Assembly: GCA_046049665.1 (NCBI GenBank)
Contig: JBJOQW010000015.1
Coordinates: forward strand, 1-14,762
Direction: 5' to 3'
From: JAAFHS01 sp046049665
Lineage (GTDB): Bacteria > Pseudomonadota > Alphaproteobacteria > Rhodobacterales > Rhodobacteraceae
Length of the DNA stretch: 14,762 nt
Shown here: positions 1 to 5,702 of the stretch, in pieces
Numbering within the stretch: position 1 is the stretch's first letter
Layout: every line of letters begins with the position of its first letter
Translations under genes and position numbers: made by a program
The notes under the pieces: model-generated
What the model was told of the DNA's origin: nothing
What the model saw: only the letters and a program-made list of their open reading frames with translations
Database searches by the model: none

Positions 1-317
1 CCGAATATGCCCGTCTCTGCCCCTTTGACCTTGCCCCGAACGCCCCCCTGTTTCGCGGCGCGCGCGGCGGCCCGCTGAACCCGCGCCTGATTGCCCTTGT
101 GATGGAAAAATCCCGTCTGCAACTGGGCCTGCCCGCCACCGCCACACCGCACGCCATGCGCCACAGCTTTGCCACGCATCTTTTGTCCGCTGGCGGCGAT
201 CTGCGCGCCATTCAGGAACTGCTGGGCCATGCGTCCCTCTCCACGACCCAGGCCTATACCGCCGTCGATACCGCCCGCCTGATGGACGTCTACGACCGCG
301 CCCATCCCCGCGCATGA
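1..317 (+). CDS. xerC: Tyrosine recombinase XerC, C-terminal part (5' truncated by window edge)
   Basis: Site-specific tyrosine recombinase that acts with XerD at dif to resolve chromosome dimers. The reading frame is open from base 3 to the TGA at 315-317, so only about the last 104 residues are present and the start lies outside the window. The catalytic C-terminal half is clear: HAMRHSFATHLL carries the H-x-x-R pair, LLGHASLSTTQAYT carries the second histidine and the tyrosine nucleophile. The ending VYDRAHPRA is typical of XerC rather than XerD; that choice rests on family memory. Nothing looks broken in the visible part. The next gene on the same strand has its own promoter, so xerC probably ends a separate transcript. 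Confidence 0.93.
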   Translation, partial: EYARLCPFDLAPNAPLFRGARGGPLNPRLIALVMEKSRLQLGLPATATPHAMRHSFATHLLSAGGDLRAIQELLGHASLSTTQAYTAVDTARLMDVYDRAHPRA

Positions 318-330
318 TCTTGCCTTGCCC

Positions 331-344
331 TTGACCTGCATCAA
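331..344 (+). promoter_or_regulatory. FNR/FnrL-type binding site
   Basis: TTGAC-CTGC-ATCAA matches the FNR-family consensus TTGAT-N4-ATCAA in nine of the ten defined bases. FnrL is the oxygen-sensing Fe-S regulator in Rhodobacterales. The centre (337.5) lies about 41.5 bases before the start point expected from the -10 element at 367-372, which is the classical class II activator position. It lies 13 bases after the xerC stop and 95 bases before the next start codon. Confidence 0.72.
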
Positions 345-366
345 GGCGGACCGGGGCTGGCCTGCC

Positions 367-372
367 TAGACT
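367..372 (+). promoter_or_regulatory. Predicted -10 element of the FnrL-type promoter
   Basis: TAGACT matches the TATAAT consensus at four of six positions. It predicts transcription starting near 379, giving a leader of about 60 bases before the 440 start codon. No good -35 is present, as expected when an activator sits over that position. Confidence 0.5.
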
Positions 373-439
373 TGTTCCACCGCTCGCAAGCTGCCCCACT
401 GCCAAGGCGCAGCCCCAAACCCCGGAACAGGAGCCCACC

Positions 440-649
440 ATGCCCAACCATCAGGACCCTGCCAAATCCCGACAGCCCCTTCTGCCCTTGTCAGAGACAG
501 GCCAACAGCTCAGGCTCGAGGCCTTGCGCGCCGAACTTGGCGCGTTGCAGGCGGTGCTGGCCCAACTGCCAACGCAGCCCGCGGGCCCCAGTGACCAGCA
601 GCCCTCGCCCACCGCAGCGGATGACCTGTTTGACAACATGCCCGTCTAG
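440..649 (+). CDS. Small hypothetical protein, probably FnrL-controlled
   Basis: A 69-residue protein that I do not recognise. The ATG follows ACAGGAG with suitable spacing. The product has no signal peptide, no membrane segment and no cysteine. Residues about 18-45 (LSETGQQLRLEALRAELGALQAVLAQL) look like one amphipathic helix or short coiled coil; the rest is proline- and glutamine-rich and ends in an acidic stretch, DDLFDNMPV. It is expected in the cytoplasm. The FNR-type promoter directly upstream points to expression at low oxygen, which is the main reason to treat it as a real gene. Overlapping frames on both strands lack ribosome sites and have unnatural composition. Function is unknown; a small regulatory or partner protein is possible but unsupported. 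Confidence 0.68.
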   Translation: MPNHQDPAKSRQPLLPLSETGQQLRLEALRAELGALQAVLAQLPTQPAGPSDQQPSPTAADDLFDNMPV

Positions 650-674
650 GCCCCCCTCACCACCAAATAGCATG

Positions 675-700
675 CAGCCCAGCATCCCCATGCCGGGCTG
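675..700 (+). terminator. Hairpin after the small gene; weak terminator candidate
   Basis: CAGCCC-A-GCAT pairs with ATGC-C-GGGCTG around a CCCC loop, with one A/C mismatch. No T-run follows (ACTTGCCCC), so it may stop transcription only partly and allow read-through into the phosphatidylcholine synthase gene. Confidence 0.4.
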
Positions 701-737
701 ACTTGCCCCCCGGCCATTTCTTTGCCATCAACGCGCA

Positions 738-1445
738 ATGAACGATCGCGTTAAGGCCCTTTCCGTGCATCTGCTTACCGCGACCGGCGCGGTCCTTTCG
801 ATGTTTGCCATGCTGGCGGCGGTGAATGGCGACTGGTCGTTGATGTTCCTGTGGCTTGTCTTTGCCTTGTTTGTTGACGGAATCGACGGCCCCTTGGCAC
901 GCCGCTATGATACCACCGTCAACTGGCCCACCTATGATGGTGTGCTGATGGACCTGATCGTTGATTACCTGACCTACGTCTTCATCCCCGCCTACGCCTT
1001 GTTCAAATCCGGCCTGCTGGAAGGCTGGACAGGCTGGATTGCGATGATCGCCATCGTTTACGGCTCGGTCATCTACTTTGCCGATACCCGCATGAAGACC
1101 ACCGACAAATCCTTTGCAGGCTTTCCGGCCTGCTGGAACATGGTTGTTCTGGTGTTGTTTGCCACCACACCTTCACATTGGGTCATCCTGTTCGTCGTTG
1201 TTGCGCTGACCATTGCCATGTTCACCAATCTCAAATTCGTGCACCCCACGCGTACGAAACGGTGGCGCTGGGTCACGCTGCCCATGTCATTGGCATGGGT
1301 CATCTTTGCCGCATGGGCCGCCATGGTTGATTTTGCCGCCGGGTCATGGGCGCATTGGGGGCTTGTCGTCAGCTCGCTTTATCTGTGCCTTGCTGGCATT
1401 GCCCAACAGATTATCCCGGAATCAGGCCCAAAACGGGCCGCATAA
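738..1445 (+). CDS. pcs: Phosphatidylcholine synthase (CDP-alcohol phosphotransferase family)
   Basis: Integral membrane enzyme that condenses CDP-diacylglycerol with choline to make phosphatidylcholine in one step. At 235 residues it has the usual Pcs length. The N-terminal VHLLTATGA is Pcs-like, and the active-site motif is present: D50-G51-x2-A54-R55, then twelve residues, G68-x3-D72-x3-D76. That spacer is longer than in classical CDP-alcohol phosphotransferases, which from memory fits Pcs. Several hydrophobic segments (about 12-32, 36-50, 72-92, 96-114, 129-147, 150-165, 180-200, 210-228) give a polytopic inner-membrane protein. The ATG has no obvious Shine-Dalgarno sequence. It lies 88 bases after the small gene, with only a weak hairpin between, so it may share the FnrL-type promoter. 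Confidence 0.88.
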   Translation: MNDRVKALSVHLLTATGAVLSMFAMLAAVNGDWSLMFLWLVFALFVDGIDGPLARRYDTTVNWPTYDGVLMDLIVDYLTYVFIPAYALFKSGLLEGWTGWIAMIAIVYGSVIYFADTRMKTTDKSFAGFPACWNMVVLVLFATTPSHWVILFVVVALTIAMFTNLKFVHPTRTKRWRWVTLPMSLAWVIFAAWAAMVDFAAGSWAHWGLVVSSLYLCLAGIAQQIIPESGPKRAA

Positions 1446-1453
1446 CCCTGCCT

Positions 1454-1467
1454 TAAACTGCAGTTTA
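1454..1467. repeat. 14-bp perfect palindrome after pcs
   Basis: TAAACTG-CAGTTTA lies nine bases after the pcs stop. It is too short and AT-rich to be a convincing terminator and has the form of a dimeric regulator site. No second copy is visible in the window. Confidence 0.3.
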
Positions 1468-1474
1468 TGCCCAC

Positions 1475-1516
1475 AAACTCCTGGTCAATGGCCCGGGGCC
1501 TAAACCCGTGGTCAAT
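1475..1516 (+). promoter_or_regulatory. Pair of 15-bp direct repeats upstream of the PepSY cluster
   Basis: AAACTCCTGGTCAAT (1475-1489) and AAACCCGTGGTCAAT (1502-1516) differ at two positions and start 27 bases apart. They lie 112-153 bases before the 1628 start codon in otherwise unremarkable sequence. A tandem same-orientation pair is typical of response-regulator or LuxR-type binding sites; this role is inference. Confidence 0.35.
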
Positions 1517-1627
1517 TTCCCCTGGCCGTCTTGCATGGCTTTTGGTCGTCAGTCGCCGATGAGCGGCAGTCACCGCCCTGCAGGACCGATGTCCCAGCCG
1601 GGCCGCAAACGGGAAAGGAACCCGCCC

Positions 1628-2185
1628 ATGATGAACCGCCATATGAAGCGCAAACTGCGTGCCCTTGGCTTTGCCACCAGCCTGATGATGCTGTCTGCAA
1701 CCATGGCGTCCGCCAGCATTACCACAGACGGTGTGATCTCGGCCTATCAGGCTGAAGGCTATACACGGATCGAGGTCAAGGTCGGCGTGACGCAGATGAA
1801 GGTCGAGGCGATCAAGGGCTCGACCAAGGTTGAAACGATCTATGACATCGAAACCGGCACTGTGCTGAAGACTGAAACCGAAGCTGTGAATGCGGGCGAT
1901 GACACCGCACCCGGCGTATCTGTGCGCGAGCGCGGACGTGACTTTGTCCGGACAAGCCGCAGTAATGACGACGACGGTGATGATGGTCGCGGCCGCGGTC
2001 GCGGTGGCGACGATAACAGCGATGACGACAGCGACGATGACAGCGACGATGACAGCGATGGCTACAGCGACGATGACGGCGATGATGACAGCGATGACGA
2101 CAGCGATGACGACAGCGATGATGACAGCGATGATGACAGCGATGATGACAACGGCGGCGATCGCGGTGACAGCGACGATGATTGA
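1628..2185 (+). CDS. Exported PepSY-like protein with S-D-D-D repeat tail
   Basis: A 185-residue exported protein. The start is the ATG behind GGGAAAGGAA; the frame is open 120 bases further up but without a ribosome site. Residues 1-29 are a signal peptide (MKRKL, hydrophobic core, ASA before Ser30). Residues about 30-90 resemble one PepSY domain: a helix ending QAEGYTRIEVKV, two strands, then YDIETGTVLKTE. PepSY domains are extracytoplasmic and often act as inhibitors or modulators of neighbouring proteins; no specific partner can be read here. Residues 113-130 are Asp/Arg/Gly-rich, and residues 131-174 are eleven units of S-D-D-D (unit 4 is SDGY, unit 6 GDDD). The tail is probably disordered and could bind divalent cations. 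A shorter paralogue follows at 2301. Confidence 0.85.
   Translation: MMNRHMKRKLRALGFATSLMMLSATMASASITTDGVISAYQAEGYTRIEVKVGVTQMKVEAIKGSTKVETIYDIETGTVLKTETEAVNAGDDTAPGVSVRERGRDFVRTSRSNDDDGDDGRGRGRGGDDNSDDDSDDDSDDDSDGYSDDDGDDDSDDDSDDDSDDDSDDDSDDDNGGDRGDSDDD
2018..2149 (+). repeat. Eleven tandem 12-bp units coding for S-D-D-D
   Basis: Units of the form AGC-GAY-GAY-GAY run without interruption in the reading frame. The GAC/GAT choice varies between units, and units 4 and 6 have amino-acid changes. The last five units are nearly identical, suggesting recent slippage or unequal crossover. Because the unit is a multiple of three, changes in copy number keep the frame. Confidence 0.9.
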
Positions 2186-2215
2186 TCAGCCCTCGCCCGT
2201 CTCGGGTAGCTGATC
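2184..2215 (+). terminator. Hairpin at the stop codon of the first PepSY gene
   Basis: GATCAGC (2184-2190) pairs with GCTGATC (2209-2215), and an inner CCCG/CGGG can form in the loop. The 5' arm overlaps the TGA. No T-run follows. It sits just before a stronger hairpin. Confidence 0.4.
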
Positions 2216-2223
2216 CAGAAACC

Positions 2224-2256
2224 CTGCGCCCCCCGGTCACTTGCCGGGGGGCGCAG
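2224..2256 (+). terminator. Very stable hairpin between the two PepSY genes
   Basis: CTGCGCCCCCCGG (2224-2236) pairs perfectly over 13 bases with 2244-2256 around a seven-base loop. It is almost all G-C and has no T-tract (AATGCG follows), so it may be a terminator, an attenuator or a 3'-end stabiliser that sets a ratio between the two paralogues. Confidence 0.55.
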
Positions 2257-2300
2257 AATGCGTGATAGATTGATGGGCAACCTGCCCTCGGAATTGCACA

Positions 2301-2714
2301 ATGAACCGACGCCATCTCATCATCGGCCTTCTTGCAGCAGCGCTTCTTCCCGGCAGCGCCATGGCGCAAAGCTATGCCGAACAGATCGTGCAGCAGCTGC
2401 GCCAGCAGGGTTACAGCGGCATCACGGTCAGCAATACCTGGCTTGGTCGCACGCGCATTGTCGCAAGGTCAGGCAATGGCAGCCGCGAAATCATCATTGA
2501 CCCGCGCACAGGCGAGATTTTGCGCGATCTGTCAGAGGGCGGCAGGGGAGGTCAGCGCATTATCGATGACCGCAGCGGCTCGGGCAGCGGGCGGGATGAT
2601 GATGACGATGATCGTGACGACGACCGTGACGATGACGAGGAAGAAGAGGAAGAAGAAGAGAAGGAGGAAAAGGATAACTCAGGCAGCGGTGGCGGCGGTG
2701 AAGATAATGACTGA
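2301..2714 (+). CDS. Exported PepSY-like protein with Asp/Glu-rich tail
   Basis: A 137-residue secreted protein and paralogue of the product of the 1628 gene. A signal peptide is clear: MNRRH, hydrophobic residues 6-18, cleavage after AMA (residue 22). Residues 24-78 read as one PepSY-like unit: a helix AEQIVQQLRQQGY, strands GITVSNTWLGRTRIVA, then EIIIDPRTGEILRD. The tail, residues 98-124, is an unbroken acidic run, Asp/Arg first and then eight consecutive Glu, ending Gly/Ser-rich. The ATG follows CGGAATTGCACA, a modest ribosome site. Only 33 bases separate it from the HTH gene, in the same direction, so co-transcription is likely. Two PepSY proteins with different acidic tails feeding one membrane regulator is an inferred model; biochemical role unknown. 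Confidence 0.82.
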   Translation: MNRRHLIIGLLAAALLPGSAMAQSYAEQIVQQLRQQGYSGITVSNTWLGRTRIVARSGNGSREIIIDPRTGEILRDLSEGGRGGQRIIDDRSGSGSGRDDDDDDRDDDRDDDEEEEEEEEKEEKDNSGSGGGGEDND

Positions 2715-2747
2715 TCCCTTTGCCCGCTTGAACACAGGCAGCCCGGT

Positions 2748-3269
2748 GTGCTGAAACGGCCGATCTTTCTGATTGCCTTGCTCGCCGTGCAGGCGGCTTG
2801 TGCGCTGTTTTTCGTGTCAGATATCCTGTCATCTGTCCTTGGCCTGCGCACCAGTGCCATCAGCTGGCAAACCCGCGAGCTGATGGAGATCGGTGCTGCC
2901 ATCGGCCTGATCCTTGGCCTCATCCTTGGTGGTATTGCCCTGCATCGCACCATCCGCCAGCGCAACATTGCCGAAGAACGCCTGCGCCGCGCCTCGTCTG
3001 ATTTCATGGAGGTGCTGGAAGAACACTTTGCCGAATGGGGCCTGACCGCCGCAGAACGCGATGTGGCGCTGTTTGCCATCAAAGGCATGTCAACCGCTGA
3101 AATCGCCGTGCTGCGCAGCACGTCCGAAGGCACAGTCAAGGCCCAGACCAACGCAATTTACCGCAAGGCTGGCGTCACAGGCCGCCCGCAACTTCTGTCC
3201 CTGTTCATCGAAGACCTGATGCGCAGCGATTCTCTGCCGTCAAAAACCGCCCCTCAATCGGCCGCGTAA
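2748..3269 (+). CDS. Membrane-anchored LuxR-type HTH transcriptional regulator
   Basis: A 173-residue protein. The start is GTG (GTG CTG AAA CGG); a stop lies in frame just upstream and no ATG offers an alternative near the N-terminus. Two membrane segments (about 5-31 and 46-66) enclose a short exported loop; the positive charges before the first and after the second (HRTIRQR) put both ends in the cytoplasm. A helical linker (67-95) leads to a LuxR/FixJ-type HTH at about 98-155: LTAAERDVALFAIKGMSTAEIAVLRSTSEGTVKAQTNAIYRKAGV. There is no receiver, autoinducer or kinase domain, so it is neither a classical response regulator nor a LuxR quorum sensor. It probably binds DNA from the membrane and takes its signal through the loop or through the PepSY proteins encoded upstream. 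Its 3' end overlaps the converging gene. Confidence 0.85.
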   Translation: MLKRPIFLIALLAVQAACALFFVSDILSSVLGLRTSAISWQTRELMEIGAAIGLILGLILGGIALHRTIRQRNIAEERLRRASSDFMEVLEEHFAEWGLTAAERDVALFAIKGMSTAEIAVLRSTSEGTVKAQTNAIYRKAGVTGRPQLLSLFIEDLMRSDSLPSKTAPQSAA

Positions 3270-3622
3270 AGCTGCAAAACCTCGAGCGGTACCACATCCA
3301 GCGTGCGCATATGTGTGGCCCCCAGCCGCACCTTGGGCGCCGCCCCTTCATCATGCGCCTGCAGAAAGCGCCCTGCACACAGGCACCAGCGATCCCCCGG
3401 TTTCAGACCGGCAAAGCCGTATTCCGGGCGCGGGGTCGACAGATCATTTCCCAGATACTTTGACAGCGCCAGAAACTCGGCCGTCATCAGTGCACAGACC
3501 GTATGCATCCCGCGGTCCATCGGCCCCGTATCGCAGCAGCCATTGCGGAAAAAGCCGGTAACAGGTGCGGTGGAACAGCTTTCCAATGCGCCCCCCAGCA
3601 CGTTGATTGATGGTTCCTGCAT
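3254..3622 (-). CDS. DUF2237 family protein
   Basis: A 122-residue conserved protein of unknown function; length and motifs match DUF2237. Visible hallmarks are NVLGGALESCS, TGFFRNGCCDTG, HTVCALMTAEFL, GNDLSTP, GLKPGDRWCLCAGRF and LGATHMRTLDVV. Six cysteines (16, 29, 30, 43, 80, 82) recur in conserved blocks, which suggests metal binding or redox chemistry, but no activity is known to me. The start is the ATG at 3622, behind AAGGAG eight bases away; the frame runs open to 3835 without that support. A possible promoter lies on this strand (TGGACG at 3676-3671, TAAACT at 3654-3649, 16-base spacer). The stop lies inside the last codons of the converging HTH gene, a 16-base tail-to-tail overlap. 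Confidence 0.88.
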   Translation of the reverse strand: MQEPSINVLGGALESCSTAPVTGFFRNGCCDTGPMDRGMHTVCALMTAEFLALSKYLGNDLSTPRPEYGFAGLKPGDRWCLCAGRFLQAHDEGAAPKVRLGATHMRTLDVVPLEVLQLYAAD

Positions 3623-3749
3623 CGCCGCGCTCCTTGCCTGACGGGTCAAGTTTACCCCATGCACCCCCAACGTCCAGTGCCCGCGGCGATGCCACTTGCC
3701 TTTGTAAGTTCGGCCACGCAAAACTGGCAACAGGGATGGAGATCTGCAC

Positions 3750-5639
3750 ATGACATATGCCGCAACCTTTGCCGCTTGGCGCAAAGACCCAGAGGCCTTT
3801 TGGCTGAACGCGGCCCACGGCATCGACTGGGCCACACCGCCAACCCATGCCCTGAACGCTGCCCGTGCGCCGCTCTATGAATGGTTCACCGACGGCATGG
3901 TCAACGGCTGCCACAACGCCGTCGATCGCCATGTGGCCGCAGGCCATGGCGGCCGTATCGCCATCATCCATGACAGCCCGGTGACCCAAAGCCAAACCCG
4001 CATCACCTTTGCCGACCTGCAAACCCGCACCGCCTCTCTTGCCGGCGCACTCTTGGCCCAAGGTGTCACCACCGGCGACCGCGTGCTGATCTACATGCCC
4101 ATGGTCCCCGAAGCCGTGGTTGCCATGCTTGCCTGCGCCCGTATCGGTGCCATCCATTCCGTTGTGTTCGGTGGCTTTGCCGCTGCCGAACTGGCCGTGC
4201 GCATTGATGATTGCACGCCCAAGGCCGTGATCGCGGCCAGCTGCGGCATCGAACCCAACCGGATCGTGCCCTACAAACCCCTGCTCGATCAGGCCATCGC
4301 CATGGCCAGCCACAAGCCCGCCCTGTCCATCATCCTGCAACGCCCGCAACTGCTGGCCGAGATGGGCCCGCGCGACCATGACTGGCAAGCCGTGCAGGCG
4401 GGTGTGGCACCCGCCCCCTGCATCCCCGTGCCCGGCAACCACCCGGCCTATATCCTTTATACATCCGGCACCACAGGCGCCCCCAAGGGCGTGGTGCGCC
4501 CCACGGCCGGGCATCTGGTGGCCCTGAACTGGACGATGCAAGCCGTCTACAACTGCCCCCCCGGGGCCGTGTTCTGGGCCGCCTCTGACGTGGGCTGGGT
4601 CGTGGGTCACAGTTATATCTGCTATGGCCCGCTGGTCGCTGGATGCACCACCCTGATGTATGAAGGCAAACCCGTCGGCACGCCCGATGCCTCGGCCTTC
4701 TGGCGCGTCATGGCTGAACATCGGGTGCATACCTTCTTTACCGCCCCCACCGCCCTGCGCGCGATCAAGCGTGAAGACCCCCAAGGCGAATTGCCCAAAC
4801 GGTTTGACCTGTCGGGCCTGCAGGCGTTGTTCCTTGCCGGTGAACGCGCTGACCCCGATACCATCCACTGGGCACAAGCCCATGTTGGTGTGCCGGTCGT
4901 GGACCACTGGTGGCAAACCGAAACGGGCTATGCCATTGCCGCCAACCCCTTGGGTCTGGGGGCGTTGCCGACCAAGATCGGCAGCCCCACCGTCGCCATG
5001 CCCGGGTTCGATGTGCAGATCCTTGATGAGGGCGGCCATCAGGTCAGCCCCGGCACGCTGGGGGCTATTGCCATCAAACTGCCCCTGCCCCCCGGCTGCC
5101 TGCCCACCCTCTGGAATGCCGAAGCGCGCTTTCACAAAAGCTATCTGGCACAGTTTCCGGGCTATTACGAAACCGGCGATGCCGGGTATGTGGATGCGGA
5201 TGGCTACCTTTACATCATGGCGCGCACCGATGATGTGATCAACGTCGCTGGCCACCGCCTGTCAACCGGGGCCATGGAAGAGGTGCTGGCCAGCCACCCC
5301 GATGTTGCCGAATGCGCCGTGATCGGTGTGGCGGATGATCTGAAGGGCCAATCGCCCCTGGGATTTTTGTGCCTGAACAAGGGTGCCGCGCGCGACCCGG
5401 CCGAGGTGGTGACAGAATGCGTGGCCCTGATGCGCGAAAAGATCGGCCCCGTGGCCGACTTCAAGCGCGCCTGTGTGGTGGATCGCCTGCCCAAAACCCG
5501 CTCGGGCAAGATATTGCGCAGCACCATGGCCAAGATCGCCGACAGTCAGCCGTGGAAGATGCCTGCCACGATTGATGATCCGGCAATCCTTGATGAAATC
5601 GGTGCTGCCTTGCGCAAATTGGGGCTGGCGGGCGGCTGA
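3750..5639 (+). CDS. prpE: Propionyl-CoA synthetase (acyl-CoA synthetase, AMP-forming)
   Basis: Converts propionate, ATP and CoA to propionyl-CoA in the cytoplasm, the entry step of propionate assimilation. It has 629 residues, the PrpE length. ANL-superfamily core motifs are intact: YTSGTTGAPKG (237-247), WWQTETG (387-393), GYYETGDAG (471-479), RTDDVINVAGHRLSTG (492-507) and PKTRSGKILRS (581-591) with the adenylation lysine at 587. The N-terminal block PLYEWFTDGMVNGCHNAVDRHV and YEGKPVGTPDASAFWR are PrpE-like rather than acetyl-CoA synthetase-like. The ATG follows ATGGAGATC. It is transcribed away from the DUF2237 gene across a 127-base gap with a weak possible promoter (TTGCCT at 3696). A close acetyl-CoA synthetase paralogue is the main alternative. 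Confidence 0.92.
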   Translation: MTYAATFAAWRKDPEAFWLNAAHGIDWATPPTHALNAARAPLYEWFTDGMVNGCHNAVDRHVAAGHGGRIAIIHDSPVTQSQTRITFADLQTRTASLAGALLAQGVTTGDRVLIYMPMVPEAVVAMLACARIGAIHSVVFGGFAAAELAVRIDDCTPKAVIAASCGIEPNRIVPYKPLLDQAIAMASHKPALSIILQRPQLLAEMGPRDHDWQAVQAGVAPAPCIPVPGNHPAYILYTSGTTGAPKGVVRPTAGHLVALNWTMQAVYNCPPGAVFWAASDVGWVVGHSYICYGPLVAGCTTLMYEGKPVGTPDASAFWRVMAEHRVHTFFTAPTALRAIKREDPQGELPKRFDLSGLQALFLAGERADPDTIHWAQAHVGVPVVDHWWQTETGYAIAANPLGLGALPTKIGSPTVAMPGFDVQILDEGGHQVSPGTLGAIAIKLPLPPGCLPTLWNAEARFHKSYLAQFPGYYETGDAGYVDADGYLYIMARTDDVINVAGHRLSTGAMEEVLASHPDVAECAVIGVADDLKGQSPLGFLCLNKGAARDPAEVVTECVALMREKIGPVADFKRACVVDRLPKTRSGKILRSTMAKIADSQPWKMPATIDDPAILDEIGAALRKLGLAGG

Positions 5640-5692
5640 CCCGATAGCAAAGCACGCGATTGCTGGACAGCGGGGGCAGCGGCAGAGTAATC

Positions 5693-5702
5693 TTTTGCAA
5701 AA
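5693..5702. promoter_or_regulatory. TTTTGCAAAA palindrome before the Hpt gene
   Basis: A 10-bp perfect palindrome whose core, TTTGCAAA, is the half-unit that I recall for the propionyl-CoA regulator PccR (ScfR family) in Rhodobacter. Only one unit is present and it lies after, not before, prpE. Its last base is the first base of the proposed Hpt start codon. Confidence 0.2.

Noticed and set aside
372..701. 109-codon frame overlapping the 69-residue gene
   Set aside because: Pro/Arg/Ser-rich product; its first codon falls inside the predicted promoter and would precede the transcription start, and there is no ribosome site. The frame beginning at 440 has one.
2018..2149. Regular tandem repeat that might be read as a CRISPR-like array
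   Set aside because: The units are 12 bases with no spacers, are in frame with codon structure, and encode S-D-D-D.
1812..2369. Antisense frame coding for an Arg/His/Cys-rich repeat protein
   Set aside because: It is the reverse-strand shadow of the S-D-D-D repeat; no ribosome site and unnatural composition.
3444..5255. A 603-codon open frame on the minus strand opposite prpE
   Set aside because: It lies antisense to a gene with complete PrpE motifs; its product is Gly/His-rich low-complexity sequence, as expected from high-GC third-position bias.
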